64,000 bases of DNA from Vibrio algarum (GCF_028204155.1 NZ_JAQLOI010000001.1:2480001-2544000), one strand, 5' to 3'. Positions 44,157 through 55,250 are shown, counted from the first letter of the stretch. Numbers and translations: made by a program. Notes: generated from the sequence alone by a model not told the origin.

Positions 44157-47100
44157 TTGTTGTTACCACATTGTCCGTTTACTTCCTGTCCTGCCCATCG
44201 TTTAGCATCTGACCTCAATTCATTCTGAGAAGCTTCACTAAATAACGCTCCTGACACCACTCCAACACCAGTTTTTATTCCTCTGACAGGTACTTCATAT
44301 TTATTTGGTAAAGCATCCACTAATTTTTCCTCAATATAATTCAGTGTTACTGCATGCGTAGTCCCAGCCATAAAACTCTTATTAAATGCTCCTCCATCAA
44401 ACAAATCATTAACTACATCAAGTCCACCGGCTACCACAGAAGCCCCACCAGCTACTCCCCCAAAACCCAACAACCCTGCACCAACGGGATTCGTTGGACC
44501 GCCAGCCGCCAAGCCACCTGTTACCGCTATATTGGAGATGGTACTTAGATCATTTGAGATGCTCGATAACGTTATATCTTGTGTTGTATCTCTGTTGAAT
44601 GGGTTGAGATACAACCCATACGGATCCACATACTTCAGCGGATTGCCTCGCACATAACCATAGGCCATCTGTTGGCTTGGGTCATTGAGTAACATTTGCG
44701 TATTAACACCCGTAAACTGCATTAACTCATGTTGCACTGCTTTGGGTAAATGAGTGTTGCGCAGGTTCCAGTTGTCTGGATGAACAAATCGACCGTTGTG
44801 GCCGTTGTACCAGCGGCTGTCCATTTGTACAAAGCCTGTGCTGTAGTCGGTGAACTTGCCGGTGTAGCGATACGGCATTAACTGGGCAAACTCGTAATTC
44901 GCTAATGGCTCCAGGTCGAAATAGTAGCTCATCACATCGTCGTATTTGCGATAGCTACGACCCAGTGCGCTGTACGCCAACCGCATGGCGCTGCGGCCCG
45001 TCTTATCCAACACATGCACGCTGCTGTCTAAGCGGTCGCTGTGAATGTACAGGTTGTCAATATCCGCAGCGAGCGTACCAACCGCAAAGGTTAACCGGTG
45101 GTGCTTATCGTATAGCCTTTGATGCAGTACCGAGCTATAAGGTTCATCTGTTTTTGGCAACAAGGTTAAGGTACGAAACGGGATAAACGCCTCGTCTTTT
45201 TCCTTGTTTTGGCCTTTTATCCACTGCGCGAATTCCTGACGACCGTCATAAGCAGTGTGTTGTTCAAAGGCTCCCCAGTTTTTACTGTGTGTCATACTAC
45301 GTTTGGTCGACACTCGCCTGCCACGGCTGTCATAACCATAGCGCACTTTGGTATTGTCCCATTTATCAAAACCCGTTAACTGGCCTAACGCGTTAAACTG
45401 ATAATCGAAGGTGTAACCGTAAAAATGTTCGTTGGTTTGGTTGCCATTGGCGTCGTGCTCAACCTCGTACCACAGGTAGTAGTTACCTCGATATCCAGTA
45501 AGTTGATTGGCTTTGTCGTACTCGTATTTATATTCCAGACCCTTGGCCTTTTTATAGACAAGGTTGCCGTTTTTATCCCAACGATAGTAGTTGTCATAGT
45601 GCAATGGGTAGTCAGCTTCGATAACCCGATTTAACTGGTCGTATTCAAAGTAGGCCCACTGGTCGTAATAGGCTTCTTTGGTTTTTCGATTCTCAGCCGT
45701 CAGATTACCCGCCGCATCATAGCGGTATTCAAACAGTTCAACGGTATTCCAGATATTTTCCCAGCGGTAGGTGTACCACTGCTGCTCTATTTTTATCGAT
45801 TTAACCCTGCCTTCGCTGTCATAGCCTATCCAACGACGACTGTTATTGGGGTAGTCGATACGAACCAGTTGGTCTTTTTTGTCGTAACTGAGGGTAAAGA
45901 TAAGGTCTTTTTCATCTTCACCTGAACGGGTTTTTCCCTTGCGTATAATCTTGGTGATACGGCCCTTGCTGTCGTGTTGATATTGCACCGTCTGGTTGTT
46001 ACCCAGTTGGCTTTGTGTTCGACGCCCATTGTCATCAAAGGCATAGGTAAAGCGCTCATCAAGTGTTTTATTGTGGCTTTGAATTAGCTGGCTGTCGGCA
46101 TCGTAGGTGTAGCTTTCTTTTAAGTACGGGTTTTCTATCTGCGCCAAACGACCCACGGCGTCATAACCCCAACGGTTGGTTTGCGTTTCACCTTGGTGCG
46201 CAAATTGCTCGGAAATTTTGCGGCCTAGGTTGTCATAACCGTAGGTAATGTCCGTACCCGATTCGGGTTGATATTGAGTGGTAAGTTGACCCAACTCATC
46301 ATATTTATATTGCCATTGATGACCATTTTGATTGGTGTATTGAGTGAGACGAGCTCGTTCATCATAATCGAAAGTTTGTACGCCACCCATGGGCTCGGTC
46401 ACCTGGGTTAACTGATCAGCATTATTCCATTGGTACTGTATGGTGGCATCTAGCGGTTGATTGACTTGAGTAAGGTTACCAAAAGCGTTGTATTGATATC
46501 CGGTTTGGTTTCCTAAAGCATCCGTGTATTGGCTTACCTGGTTTCTGTAATTGTAGGCCCACAGATCAGAAGCTGACTGGCTATTTTTGCGCTCAATTAA
46601 CCGACCCGCCTCATCGTAATAGAACTGCGTTTTGTGATTTAGTGGGTCGGTCACGTGGCTTAACTCGCCAAACGCGGTGTAACCCTGCTCGGTTTTATTA
46701 CCTAAAGGATCGGTTATTTCAGTGACTCGGCCAACGCTGTCATAGCTATAGCGAGTCACGCTCTTACTTGGGTCGGTTTGCGTGCTCACCCAGCCCAATG
46801 CATTGTGTTGCCACTGGGTGGTGTGCCCAAGGGAAGTAATGTGCGCGGTGCGATTGCCCATAACATCGTACTGGTAACGGGTTGCAGCATGGCACCCTGC
46901 ATCTCCTGCTACCGGGTCGCAAAATTCAACCAATTGATTGTCGGCGTTATAGCGGTAACGCCATTCGGCATCGGCTCGGTCTATAAAACTGACGAGGTTA
47001 TCGTTGGCGTCATATTCCCAACGTTCACTTAACTGATTAGGGTATGTTGCTTCTACCTTGCGACCTGCCTCGTCATACCGATAATGTACTTCGCTGTCGT

Positions 47101-50100
47101 CAGCATAGGTAATAGTGGTGATATTACCGGCCGCGTCGCGCTGATATTGCTTGCCGTAGCCTTCTTCATGCTGAGGCAAGCGCTCGTAAATTAAGCGACC
47201 TTCGCCATCGTACTGATAATAGGTATGTCGCGTTGAAGGTGAATCCTCGCTGGGCGATTGAGTTAACTGTGTTAACAGGCCCGCTTTGTTGTAATGGCGA
47301 GCGATTGTGCTGCCATCGGGGTTGGTTGTTTTGCTGAGCATCCCTTGCAAGTTATAGCTAAAGTGCCACGCCTGCGCAGCGCTATCTTGATAACCGACTA
47401 AACGGCCCATTAGGTCGTAGGTTTTTGTACTTAATCTTTTACTGCCTCGAAGGCCGATATTTAAGGTGTCTATTTGCGTTTCAACCACTTCTAGTCGATT
47501 GGCATACTGTGTGTATTGCCATGTCGTTTCTAAACCACTGGTTTCTGTACGGCTGATTATTCGGCCTATGGCGTCAAAGTCTTGAGTGAGCGTGGCTCCA
47601 GCTGAGGTGGTCTGTTTTATTAGCTCACCAAACGCGTTGTATTGATAGGTTACTTTTCCACCTAGGGCATTGGCGGTGGAGAGCGGTTTCCCGCGCCAGT
47701 CTAGTTGGTGGCTTTGTCGATACTCGGTATTGTTAGGCACCGATACCGCAATAACCTGACCGGAGGCATTGGGCGTTATGTAAACTAGGTTGCCATTGCC
47801 GTCGGTTCGCTCGGTGAGGTGACCCAGTACATTGCGCTCAAACGAGATGTCACTGTTACGGGTATTATCGGATACCTGAGACAAACGGCCAACGTTGTCG
47901 TAAAAATACGTTTTTGTATTGCCCAATAGGTCGATGTGCTGCTTTAACTGGCTGTTATTGTAATAGTCAAACTGGCTGCTATCGCCATGGCTGTTGATCT
48001 CCGAGAGTTTACGCCCGGCTTCATCGTAACTAAATTGCTTAACCACCTCGGTCCCTTTTATGGAAGAGTGGGTTAATCGGTTTCGCTCATCGTATTGATA
48101 TTGCCATAGGATATCTCCGGGATGGCTCACCTCAATAAGGTTATTCTCTGCATCATATTGATAGCGATAATGGTACTCAATGGGCCCTTCAGCCAAATCT
48201 GGCGAAGGCATGACAACGTTCTTGCTCGCCACTTTGTTCATTGCGGTGTAGGTATAAAACGTTTCTACACCGGAAAAGTCTTGCTGATAGGAGAGTAAAC
48301 CGTTCAGGTTATACTCATATAGGGCAACGCGATTAAGAGGATCGATTATCTTGGTGGGTTTGTCGAGTTGGCGACCGTCTTTAGCGGTATAGAAATATTG
48401 GGTAAGACGCCATTTGGAATCTGGCGTGTTTTCTGAGCCAATTTTTACCCAATTAACTCTCCCTACGGCGTCGTGACTTAAGCGCTGGATGGTTTCATCA
48501 CCACTTGGTGTGTCGTTGTTATATTGTGTAATTTGCGTCGGGTAGCCGTTGGCGTCATATTCATAATCTGTGGTGTTGCCCGACTCGTCAATTCGAGACG
48601 TCATTAACTGGCCTTGCCACGTTTGAGTGATCACAGAACCGTCAGCTTGTTCAATGGCCTCGACTTTTCCCAACCCGTTATAGCGATACTCAGTGCTTGC
48701 CCCTGCTCCATCTATAACGGTGACCACTCGACCAAGGCCGTCTCGCATGAACTGCGTGCTGATGCCCTCGCCATCGGTTATCGAAAGTTTTTCACCTTTT
48801 GCGTTATAGCTATAACGGGTGATATCACCCACCTCGTTCTGCGCACTAAGCTGATTGCCTTTTGTGTCGTAAATGTAGTTAATTTCACTACCATCACTGC
48901 CGTAAACGACCGAGATAATCTTATTGTTTTCGTCATACTGGTAGCGTGTTTTTGAGCCATTGCGGTGGGTTATGACCGTTGCATCGTTTAAAAAATCATA
49001 CTGATAACTAAATTGCTGACCTGCCGCATCGGTTTGCGTGACCACCACCGCTTTTCCATCTTGCTGTTGGTAGTCATACGACCAACTGTTTTTTTGCCCA
49101 TCTGTTTTTGATGTAATCGCGAGCGGCTCACTGTCGTACCCATAAAGATAAGACTGCTTTTTGCCATCAAATTGCACCACGGACTGCAGTAGATTGGCTT
49201 GATAATGGTATCTAGTGGTTCGCCCTGCCCCATCCTTGACGCTAACAAGACGGTTTTCGGAATAATTTAAGGTTAATACGTGCCCTAACTCTGTGGTCAT
49301 CGACACTGGTTTGTTTTGGCTGTTGTAACGAAGGGAAATGGATTGCCCCTGATGGTTTCTTGATTCAGTGAGTAACCCTTTGTTGTTGTAGCGATGCGTT
49401 TCACCATTGAGGGTGCGAATTTCCACCTCACCAGACGATAAATGGGTAAAATGATTACTGTGTCCCGCCGCTGCCGTGATACTGCCTTTGTTATCCTGAA
49501 TAAACAGATAACGTCCGCCATTAGGAGCGATCCACTTCACCAAATTGGCCCCAATTTCGAACTCTTTGGAAAAGCTCGCGTCGACGGTGTAACGATTTAA
49601 TGCCCGACGAGCGTCGGACTGTTGCTTGGTGCTGGCTAAAGTGGTCAATGTAGATTGCGCTTTTTGCACCTTAGGAAGGAGCTGTGCTTTATACGCCGTG
49701 AGTTTTGCAATACCGTCTTTTAGCGCCGCTTGTGCGTTCGATTGGTTATAGCCAATTCGGTCACTAAAGCCGTTTTCTAAATGATCAATGGCAATATCGA
49801 GTTCTTCAACGATGGCATGATAATCTGCAACCACGGTTTGGTGTTGGGAAATCTGTTTGCCAATATCAATGTCGGTGCCCCAAATAATGCGGCTATCAAT
49901 GGACGCATGCCAACCTGCCCCTAAAGACCATGAAGACCCTTGGCTAATACGATGAACCCGATTAATGGGCAGTACGGAGTTTGTCCAATCGGTCACTTTG
50001 GTGACCTTGCAGCCAGAATAGAGTTCAACAGGCTTGCAAGTTTCGTCACCAGGCTTGGCATTAGCCGCATCCGTTTCTTGGATTTTTATATTCTTGGCGA

Positions 50101-50482
50101 GGGCCTCTTTGGTGGCTTGCTCAGCGGTGGTTTCTTTTCCAATTGCTCGATTTACCGCGCTTTTTATACTCTCGAACGCCCTTTCAAAAAAACTTTTCGA
50201 TTCGGCAGCGATGTTGTCGCCATCCAGTTCTGAGGGAGAGGGTCCGGTATTGCCCCCATCACCACCATTATTATCGCCACCATTATTATCGCCGGGATCT
50301 GGGCTTCCACCGCCACCACCTCCGCAGCGAGCTGTTCGACATGGGGTATAGCGCGATTCGCCAGAGGTTAACGCTTTACTTTCTGGCGAGGAAATCGCGT
50401 CTTCTTGCGCGACAATGGGTGCTGAAAAACTTAACGCTACCGCCAATGTCGATACAATGATCAACCAAATTCGACAGGACAT
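44153..50482 (-). CDS. Sec-exported Rhs/YD-repeat polymorphic toxin
   Basis: 2109 residues. Sec signal peptide (about 1-25), glycine/aspartate-rich linker (about 54-90), a helical region, then the Rhs N-domain (CKPVELYSGCKV to SLGAGWHASIDSR), many YD repeats (about 350-1800, e.g. TRYQYDENNKI), and the RHS core end YGYVRGNPLKYVDPYGL at about 1940-1957. The last 150 residues are the variable tip, glycine-rich and hydrophobic (GGLAAGGPTNPVGAGLLGFGG) then helical. No PAAR or VRR domain, so export by Sec rather than T6SS loading is likely. Delivered to competitors; membrane action inferred from its immunity protein. Confidence 0.85.
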   Translation of the reverse strand: MSCRIWLIIVSTLAVALSFSAPIVAQEDAISSPESKALTSGESRYTPCRTARCGGGGGGSPDPGDNNGGDNNGGDGGNTGPSPSELDGDNIAAESKSFFERAFESIKSAVNRAIGKETTAEQATKEALAKNIKIQETDAANAKPGDETCKPVELYSGCKVTKVTDWTNSVLPINRVHRISQGSSWSLGAGWHASIDSRIIWGTDIDIGKQISQHQTVVADYHAIVEELDIAIDHLENGFSDRIGYNQSNAQAALKDGIAKLTAYKAQLLPKVQKAQSTLTTLASTKQQSDARRALNRYTVDASFSKEFEIGANLVKWIAPNGGRYLFIQDNKGSITAAAGHSNHFTHLSSGEVEIRTLNGETHRYNNKGLLTESRNHQGQSISLRYNSQNKPVSMTTELGHVLTLNYSENRLVSVKDGAGRTTRYHYQANLLQSVVQFDGKKQSYLYGYDSEPLAITSKTDGQKNSWSYDYQQQDGKAVVVTQTDAAGQQFSYQYDFLNDATVITHRNGSKTRYQYDENNKIISVVYGSDGSEINYIYDTKGNQLSAQNEVGDITRYSYNAKGEKLSITDGEGISTQFMRDGLGRVVTVIDGAGASTEYRYNGLGKVEAIEQADGSVITQTWQGQLMTSRIDESGNTTDYEYDANGYPTQITQYNNDTPSGDETIQRLSHDAVGRVNWVKIGSENTPDSKWRLTQYFYTAKDGRQLDKPTKIIDPLNRVALYEYNLNGLLSYQQDFSGVETFYTYTAMNKVASKNVVMPSPDLAEGPIEYHYRYQYDAENNLIEVSHPGDILWQYQYDERNRLTHSSIKGTEVVKQFSYDEAGRKLSEINSHGDSSQFDYYNNSQLKQHIDLLGNTKTYFYDNVGRLSQVSDNTRNSDISFERNVLGHLTERTDGNGNLVYITPNASGQVIAVSVPNNTEYRQSHQLDWRGKPLSTANALGGKVTYQYNAFGELIKQTTSAGATLTQDFDAIGRIISRTETSGLETTWQYTQYANRLEVVETQIDTLNIGLRGSKRLSTKTYDLMGRLVGYQDSAAQAWHFSYNLQGMLSKTTNPDGSTIARHYNKAGLLTQLTQSPSEDSPSTRHTYYQYDGEGRLIYERLPQHEEGYGKQYQRDAAGNITTITYADDSEVHYRYDEAGRKVEATYPNQLSERWEYDANDNLVSFIDRADAEWRYRYNADNQLVEFCDPVAGDAGCHAATRYQYDVMGNRTAHITSLGHTTQWQHNALGWVSTQTDPSKSVTRYSYDSVGRVTEITDPLGNKTEQGYTAFGELSHVTDPLNHKTQFYYDEAGRLIERKNSQSASDLWAYNYRNQVSQYTDALGNQTGYQYNAFGNLTQVNQPLDATIQYQWNNADQLTQVTEPMGGVQTFDYDERARLTQYTNQNGHQWQYKYDELGQLTTQYQPESGTDITYGYDNLGRKISEQFAHQGETQTNRWGYDAVGRLAQIENPYLKESYTYDADSQLIQSHNKTLDERFTYAFDDNGRRTQSQLGNNQTVQYQHDSKGRITKIIRKGKTRSGEDEKDLIFTLSYDKKDQLVRIDYPNNSRRWIGYDSEGRVKSIKIEQQWYTYRWENIWNTVELFEYRYDAAGNLTAENRKTKEAYYDQWAYFEYDQLNRVIEADYPLHYDNYYRWDKNGNLVYKKAKGLEYKYEYDKANQLTGYRGNYYLWYEVEHDANGNQTNEHFYGYTFDYQFNALGQLTGFDKWDNTKVRYGYDSRGRRVSTKRSMTHSKNWGAFEQHTAYDGRQEFAQWIKGQNKEKDEAFIPFRTLTLLPKTDEPYSSVLHQRLYDKHHRLTFAVGTLAADIDNLYIHSDRLDSSVHVLDKTGRSAMRLAYSALGRSYRKYDDVMSYYFDLEPLANYEFAQLMPYRYTGKFTDYSTGFVQMDSRWYNGHNGRFVHPDNWNLRNTHLPKAVQHELMQFTGVNTQMLLNDPSQQMAYGYVRGNPLKYVDPYGLYLNPFNRDTTQDITLSSISNDLSTISNIAVTGGLAAGGPTNPVGAGLLGFGGVAGGASVVAGGLDVVNDLFDGGAFNKSFMAGTTHAVTLNYIEEKLVDALPNKYEVPVRGIKTGVGVVSGALFSEASQNELRSDAKRWAGQEVNGQCGNNK

Positions 50483-50792
50483 AATGACACCAATATAGGA
50501 AGGGACAGAGCGCCAACATATCAGTGAAATAAATGGTTAAGTATTAGCCAGATTGAATATCGAGATTCATGCTAAGTTATTAATATCGTACAATATTCTG
50601 TTTACATGTTTTCTTGAAGCAATGATCTTAGACTTAGCTTAATGAAGGGAGTTTTGGTGTCTTTTATACAATAGAAGCGCATATAACGCTTTGGTCATCA
50701 CTTGTACTGAGATGACGTTTTTATTATCTCCTGATCTAATGAACCAGCAACACGTGCCAATGCTGTTTGGTTAGTAGCCAAACCTTTCGCCT
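50483..50792. other. Rhs upstream region
   Basis: AT-rich, no gene. It must contain the Rhs promoter, but no single -35/-10 pair stands out. Confidence 0.4.
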
Positions 50793-50928
50793 TTCTCGTG
50801 ACAACGGGAGCTTGGGTGGACTAGATCTCCACTTTCGTGGAGATGACGTTAGTTTCGTGGAGATGACGCTGGGTTCATGGAGATGACGCAGCGTTCGTGG
50901 AGATGACGCTGGGTTCATGGGGGTGTCA
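50793..50928. repeat. Intergenic palindromic repeat R3, tandem
   Basis: ATCTCCACTTTCGTGGAGATGACG, then three further GTGGAGATGACG-type units (two with CATGG in place of CGTGG). It is the reverse complement of R1/R2. It lies between Rhs and glpC. Confidence 0.75.
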
Positions 50929-51022
50929 GTTTTCGTGAGCACGACAGGTCTATTCACCTTAGCCGGACATCATGAGGCAGCAAGTGCCGGCTTTTGGTCA
51001 ATGTCAAATCATTAAAAAGAGG

Positions 51023-52240
51023 TCAAAAATCGATGATAGCTTCGGCTATCAAAGAAACCGGATGAATGCATTCTAAGTCAGTATTTTCCTCTATTTGCCA
51101 CTTACATGTTTCACAATCTGTTATCGCTAAGTCGGCATTGCTTGATGCAATTTGCTTAAAAAGCCCGCTACCTATCGTCATTGATGCTTCGTAATTTTCT
51201 TCTTTAAATCCATAGGTGCCGGCAGAGCCACAACACTCACTATTAAGAACCGTCAGCTCTAAACCGGGAATTGCCTTTAACAATTCGATGGTGAACATCG
51301 TATTACCACTGCGTTCAAGATGACACGGAGTGTGGTAAACAATCTTCTTATTTACAGGTTTCATTTTTGGCGCATTGCCGTTCATGAACTCTTTTAGAAG
51401 AAAACGGGTAATAAATTGTATACGGTCTACCACCCTATCATTGTTAACCCCAAGAACATGAGGGTACTCGTTTTGCAATGTAAATGCGCAAGTTGATGAG
51501 GTAGAAACAATGTCTCTTTGAAAGGTTTCTACCGAATTCTCTAGCTGTTTAACGTTAAACTGCGCGTTTTTCTGCGCTTTTTTATGAAATCCATTGGCAA
51601 TTAAGGGAACACCGCAACACTTTTCGTTATCAAGTAAGTGCACTCCTATTCCCATCGCATTTAAAACTGTGATCAAATCTTTACCTAGTTGCGGATGATT
51701 ATAGTTAACGTAACAACCATGAAAAAAACTAACACCGCGTTCAAATGATGATTGATCAGGGCACTGTTTTTTATACCAACGACGGAAGGTACCGTGAGAG
51801 TATTTAGGTAGCGATTTATGATCGTGTACGCCAACTGTTTTGCGCATCACTTTTTTAACTAAAACGTTGCTTGTCGCGGCGTTAACAATGGGTGCAACCG
51901 GTGTTGCAATAGAGCCAAATAAATCCGTATGGCTTAAAACAAAATCCCTAACTGTTTTCGGACTTGCCGAAAGCTTGCCATATTTTCCTCTTGCTACGGC
52001 AATAATGTCGCCAATTCGAACATTCGACGGACAAGCGGTTTCGCAGCGCTTACAGTTGGTACAGTATTTTAAAACGTCATCAAAGTATTGAGGATCTTTA
52101 ATGCGCAATCTTTCTCCGTCTGGCCCCGCTTGCTTGGGCCCTGGAAAATCGGGATTTGCCTTTGCTACAGGGCAATACACGGTACATACTGTGCACTTAA
52201 TACATTGGTCAAAGCTGGTATCACTGGCTACATTTAACAT
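51023..52240 (-). CDS. glpC: Anaerobic glycerol-3-phosphate dehydrogenase subunit C
   Basis: 405 residues. Two [4Fe-4S] motifs (CIKCTVCTVYCPVAK and CTNCKRCETACPSNV) and two CCG domains (CCGVPLIANG and CCGSAGTYGF). Membrane-anchoring electron-transfer subunit passing electrons from GlpAB to the quinone pool. Complete and co-transcribed with glpAB. Confidence 0.95.
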   Translation of the reverse strand: MLNVASDTSFDQCIKCTVCTVYCPVAKANPDFPGPKQAGPDGERLRIKDPQYFDDVLKYCTNCKRCETACPSNVRIGDIIAVARGKYGKLSASPKTVRDFVLSHTDLFGSIATPVAPIVNAATSNVLVKKVMRKTVGVHDHKSLPKYSHGTFRRWYKKQCPDQSSFERGVSFFHGCYVNYNHPQLGKDLITVLNAMGIGVHLLDNEKCCGVPLIANGFHKKAQKNAQFNVKQLENSVETFQRDIVSTSSTCAFTLQNEYPHVLGVNNDRVVDRIQFITRFLLKEFMNGNAPKMKPVNKKIVYHTPCHLERSGNTMFTIELLKAIPGLELTVLNSECCGSAGTYGFKEENYEASMTIGSGLFKQIASSNADLAITDCETCKWQIEENTDLECIHPVSLIAEAIIDF

Positions 52241-53561
52241 TCTGTTGTCTCCAACTTCGCTTTCGTTATTTCTTGAATTATTTGATTGGAGACAGCGTGC
52301 GCCGTCGATATGGCCACCCCTCCACCAGAACCTTCTAAGATAGGGTTGTAATGCGCCAGAATGGATCCACAGCTATACAGATTTGTCACTGTCTCACCCA
52401 TCAGTAGAGATTGAAAACGATCATTTGTTTCAACGCCAAAAGAGAGGAATGGATGAGAGTTTGGTGAGAAAAAGCCTCACTGTGCCAGTCAGATCTTGCG
52501 CCAGTGGTACATACGTCTAGTCCAAATACAGGCTCTATTATTCGGTTGTGTTCTGCTCGTAAGCCATTGCTGAAAAAACTACCACTAGCCAAAATAAAAG
52601 CATTGGCAGTTAGGGTGTAATCTCGTAAATTTTTAGTCCATATTTTTTCAAGAATGACGCCTTTCTCTGAAGAAGAAAATTGACCACTAGTCACCTTGTC
52701 ACCCTTCAACTGCACCCCACCCAACCTTATAAATTCACTCTCTAGTGCTTCTTCAATACGAATCCCCATTAAAGATGGGGGCATAGTAGGTACTTCATGA
52801 AATCGTAAGCCAGTGTATTCTTTTAGTTTCTGCAAAAATACCACGCCGTCAGTAGTACCAAATATGGATGGCACAATAACCAAATCTCGCGATGATGCAC
52901 CCGCCATAATTTGGTTGGCGAAATGGTTGAATGCTGCCTCGCTACTTAGAATTTTGGCAAAGTCTGTGGATCTAAAATTGTTAATCGAAGAGGTTGAACC
53001 ACTATTCTCTAACATTGAGATAGGTAAACTAACAATAGGAGTATTCTTGAATAACGGCGTTGCTACAAGGTTATCCGCCACCATTTTAGTTTGAAAATCT
53101 CGATACTGTTCTATGGCAAGCAATACAACACGATCAAATCGATTTTGAGCGTAGTTGAAACCAATTTGCTCAACAAATTGCTGAGATAAAAAAGTACTTT
53201 TCAGCGTGCCTAAGGTTGTAACTCGTTGGTGGTTCTCGTTGTTTTCTTTTTGCTTAAGTAATACTCCTGCTCGATTCATCATCTCTGTGAACCAATCAAC
53301 CGCTTTGGAAATCTTTTCTTGGCCTAATTTCGCATAAGGATGTTCTGGGTACTCTGTGGAAAAATTAGCTATTGCAGGGTAAGGGAATCGTACAGGGGTA
53401 CCTGAAGGCGTGGAAGAGAGCAAATCTACCGAACCAGATGAAAAGTGTAGAGCACTTCTACCGTTATTAACTAACGCCGTTTTTAAACCTTTTTCTAAGC
53501 AATGAATGGCCGAAGTGTATCCGGCCATTCCTCCACCAATAACGATGACATCATAATTCAT
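52234..53561 (-). pseudogene. glpB: Anaerobic glycerol-3-phosphate dehydrogenase subunit B, frameshifted
   Basis: FAD-dependent subunit: dinucleotide motif VIVIGGGMAGYTSAIH at the start. The main frame ends MIVFNLY at 52401, but the conserved C-terminus (LYSCGSILAHYNPILEGSGGGVAISTAHAV) continues in the -1 frame to a TAA at 52234, overlapping the glpC start. The switch falls at a T5 run (52469-52473 on the plus strand as AAAAA); one more T gives AFFSPNSHPFLSFGVET. ATG at 53561 after GGAG overlaps the glpA stop. The frameshift may be a sequencing error. Confidence 0.85.
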
Positions 53562-55207
53562 TGAGGCTCTCCTGATTCGACTGAATGATTGGCCGGATTT
53601 AAGTCTGAAGCACCTAATAACCCTTCGTAGATCCAATAGCTGAATTCAGCTTCTCTTAACGCATCTCCCCACAATATTGGTTTTGTCCCCTTCCAGCGCT
53701 CCTCCATAAAGTCGACCAACAGATGGCTGCTTTCTACACCGCTCACTCCGCCAAATTCATTGAACAGCCCAGCGGCTCGGTAAGTGCATAGTTCGCCCTG
53801 ACATGGCCCCATCCCTAATCGAGTACGGCGACGTAAATCCTCTATATTTTTACAGTCCAATTGTTTAATCGCGTATTCGACTTCACCTGCCGTTACCATT
53901 TCACACTCGCAGATCACCGCTTGGCTCTTCGTGTCTGGCCTTAAGAAGTCGTGCGCTCTTTCACCATGACGATAAATGGCTGATTCATAGACTGGTTTCG
54001 CAATACTTGCACTGCGCTTTTTAGGTTTTGGGTCAATATTAGAACCGGGAAGAGGCCGACTGCTTGTCATGCATGGCTTAGTGTTACCGAGCTTTTTAGC
54101 CACGACATCAGTGGCTTGTTCTGCCATCAATCGGTAGGTCATTAGCTTGCCACCCGTGATGGTGGTAAAACCATTAAGCCCATCTTTTTCTGCATGGTCT
54201 AACAACACAATACCACGGCTAATATTTCGTCCAGACTCATCACCATCAAGTGAAACGAGAGGCCGAACACCAGCATAAGCTCTCAGTACCCGCGTGTTTT
54301 TCATTATAGGCGCGAGCTTAGTACCTTCTACTAATAGTGTGTCTATTTCATCTGGTCTAATCGTGAGGTTATCTATCTGATCATAATCAATACGTTCCGA
54401 TGTTGTACCGATAAGAGAGATAGTGTCTCCTGGTACTAAAATGTCGGCATCTGAAGGTTTTCGGCAACGATTAATGACTAAATTATTAATTCGATAATCT
54501 AGGATAAGTAACGAGCCTTTAGCTGGGAACATTTTGATGCCTAAATCGGCATACTCGCAGATATTTTGCCCCCATATACCCGCCGCGTTAATGACTTCTT
54601 TTGCGTACACCTCATAAGCTATCTGCTTTTGCATGTTGTAACATCGCACACCAACAACTTTATCACGATGAATAATCAAAGAAGTGACCGTTGTATGAGT
54701 AAATAGACGAGCCCCATGTTCTTTGGCGTCCAATACATTTGAAGCGCACAACCTGAAAGGATCTAAAGTGCCATCAGGAACTTTCACTGCCCCCAACATC
54801 TTTGGGTTTGCATTTGGCTCTAGTTGCAGTGCTTTTTTAGTGCTCAGCTGTTCCGTCTCTATCCCAGCTTCGCTGCAAGCGCTCATAAATGTTTGCTGAA
54901 AATCAAAATCATCTTCGGGAAGCGTAATAAAAAGTCCACTTGTGTCTTCCACACAATGGCGAGCAATTGACTTAAGAATTTTGTTTTCCTGAATACACTC
55001 CTGAGCAGAGTGAGGATCAGTCACTGCATAGCGTGCACCAGAATGCAGGAGACCGTGATTTCTGCCTGTTGTACCTGAAGCGATGTCACCCTTTTCTAAT
55101 AAAATGCAGTTTATTCCGCGTAATGCGCAATCTCGCATGATGCCCGTACCGGTAGCACCACCACCAATAATAACGACTTCGGTTTCAAACCGAGTATATG
55201 AATTCAT
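53558..55207 (-). CDS. glpA: Anaerobic glycerol-3-phosphate dehydrogenase subunit A
   Basis: 549 residues. FAD-binding VVIIGGGATGTGIMRD at the N-terminus, central DAO fold, and a C-terminal BFD-like [2Fe-2S] domain (CECEMVTAGEVEYAI and LGMGPCQGELC). Catalytic subunit oxidising glycerol-3-phosphate to dihydroxyacetone phosphate under anaerobic conditions. ATG at 55207; an upstream TTG would overlap a GlpR-type operator. Confidence 0.95.
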   Translation of the reverse strand: MNSYTRFETEVVIIGGGATGTGIMRDCALRGINCILLEKGDIASGTTGRNHGLLHSGARYAVTDPHSAQECIQENKILKSIARHCVEDTSGLFITLPEDDFDFQQTFMSACSEAGIETEQLSTKKALQLEPNANPKMLGAVKVPDGTLDPFRLCASNVLDAKEHGARLFTHTTVTSLIIHRDKVVGVRCYNMQKQIAYEVYAKEVINAAGIWGQNICEYADLGIKMFPAKGSLLILDYRINNLVINRCRKPSDADILVPGDTISLIGTTSERIDYDQIDNLTIRPDEIDTLLVEGTKLAPIMKNTRVLRAYAGVRPLVSLDGDESGRNISRGIVLLDHAEKDGLNGFTTITGGKLMTYRLMAEQATDVVAKKLGNTKPCMTSSRPLPGSNIDPKPKKRSASIAKPVYESAIYRHGERAHDFLRPDTKSQAVICECEMVTAGEVEYAIKQLDCKNIEDLRRRTRLGMGPCQGELCTYRAAGLFNEFGGVSGVESSHLLVDFMEERWKGTKPILWGDALREAEFSYWIYEGLLGASDLNPANHSVESGEPQ

Positions 55208-55230
55208 AACGCGCTCAATTTTGGTTAACA

Positions 55231-55250
55231 ATAGTTCAAAACGAACATTT
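55231..55250. promoter_or_regulatory. GlpR-type operator 1
   Basis: Minus strand AATGTTCGTTTTGAACTATT fits the first half of the E. coli GlpR consensus (WATGTTCGWT) completely and part of the second. Close to the glpA start. Confidence 0.65.
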
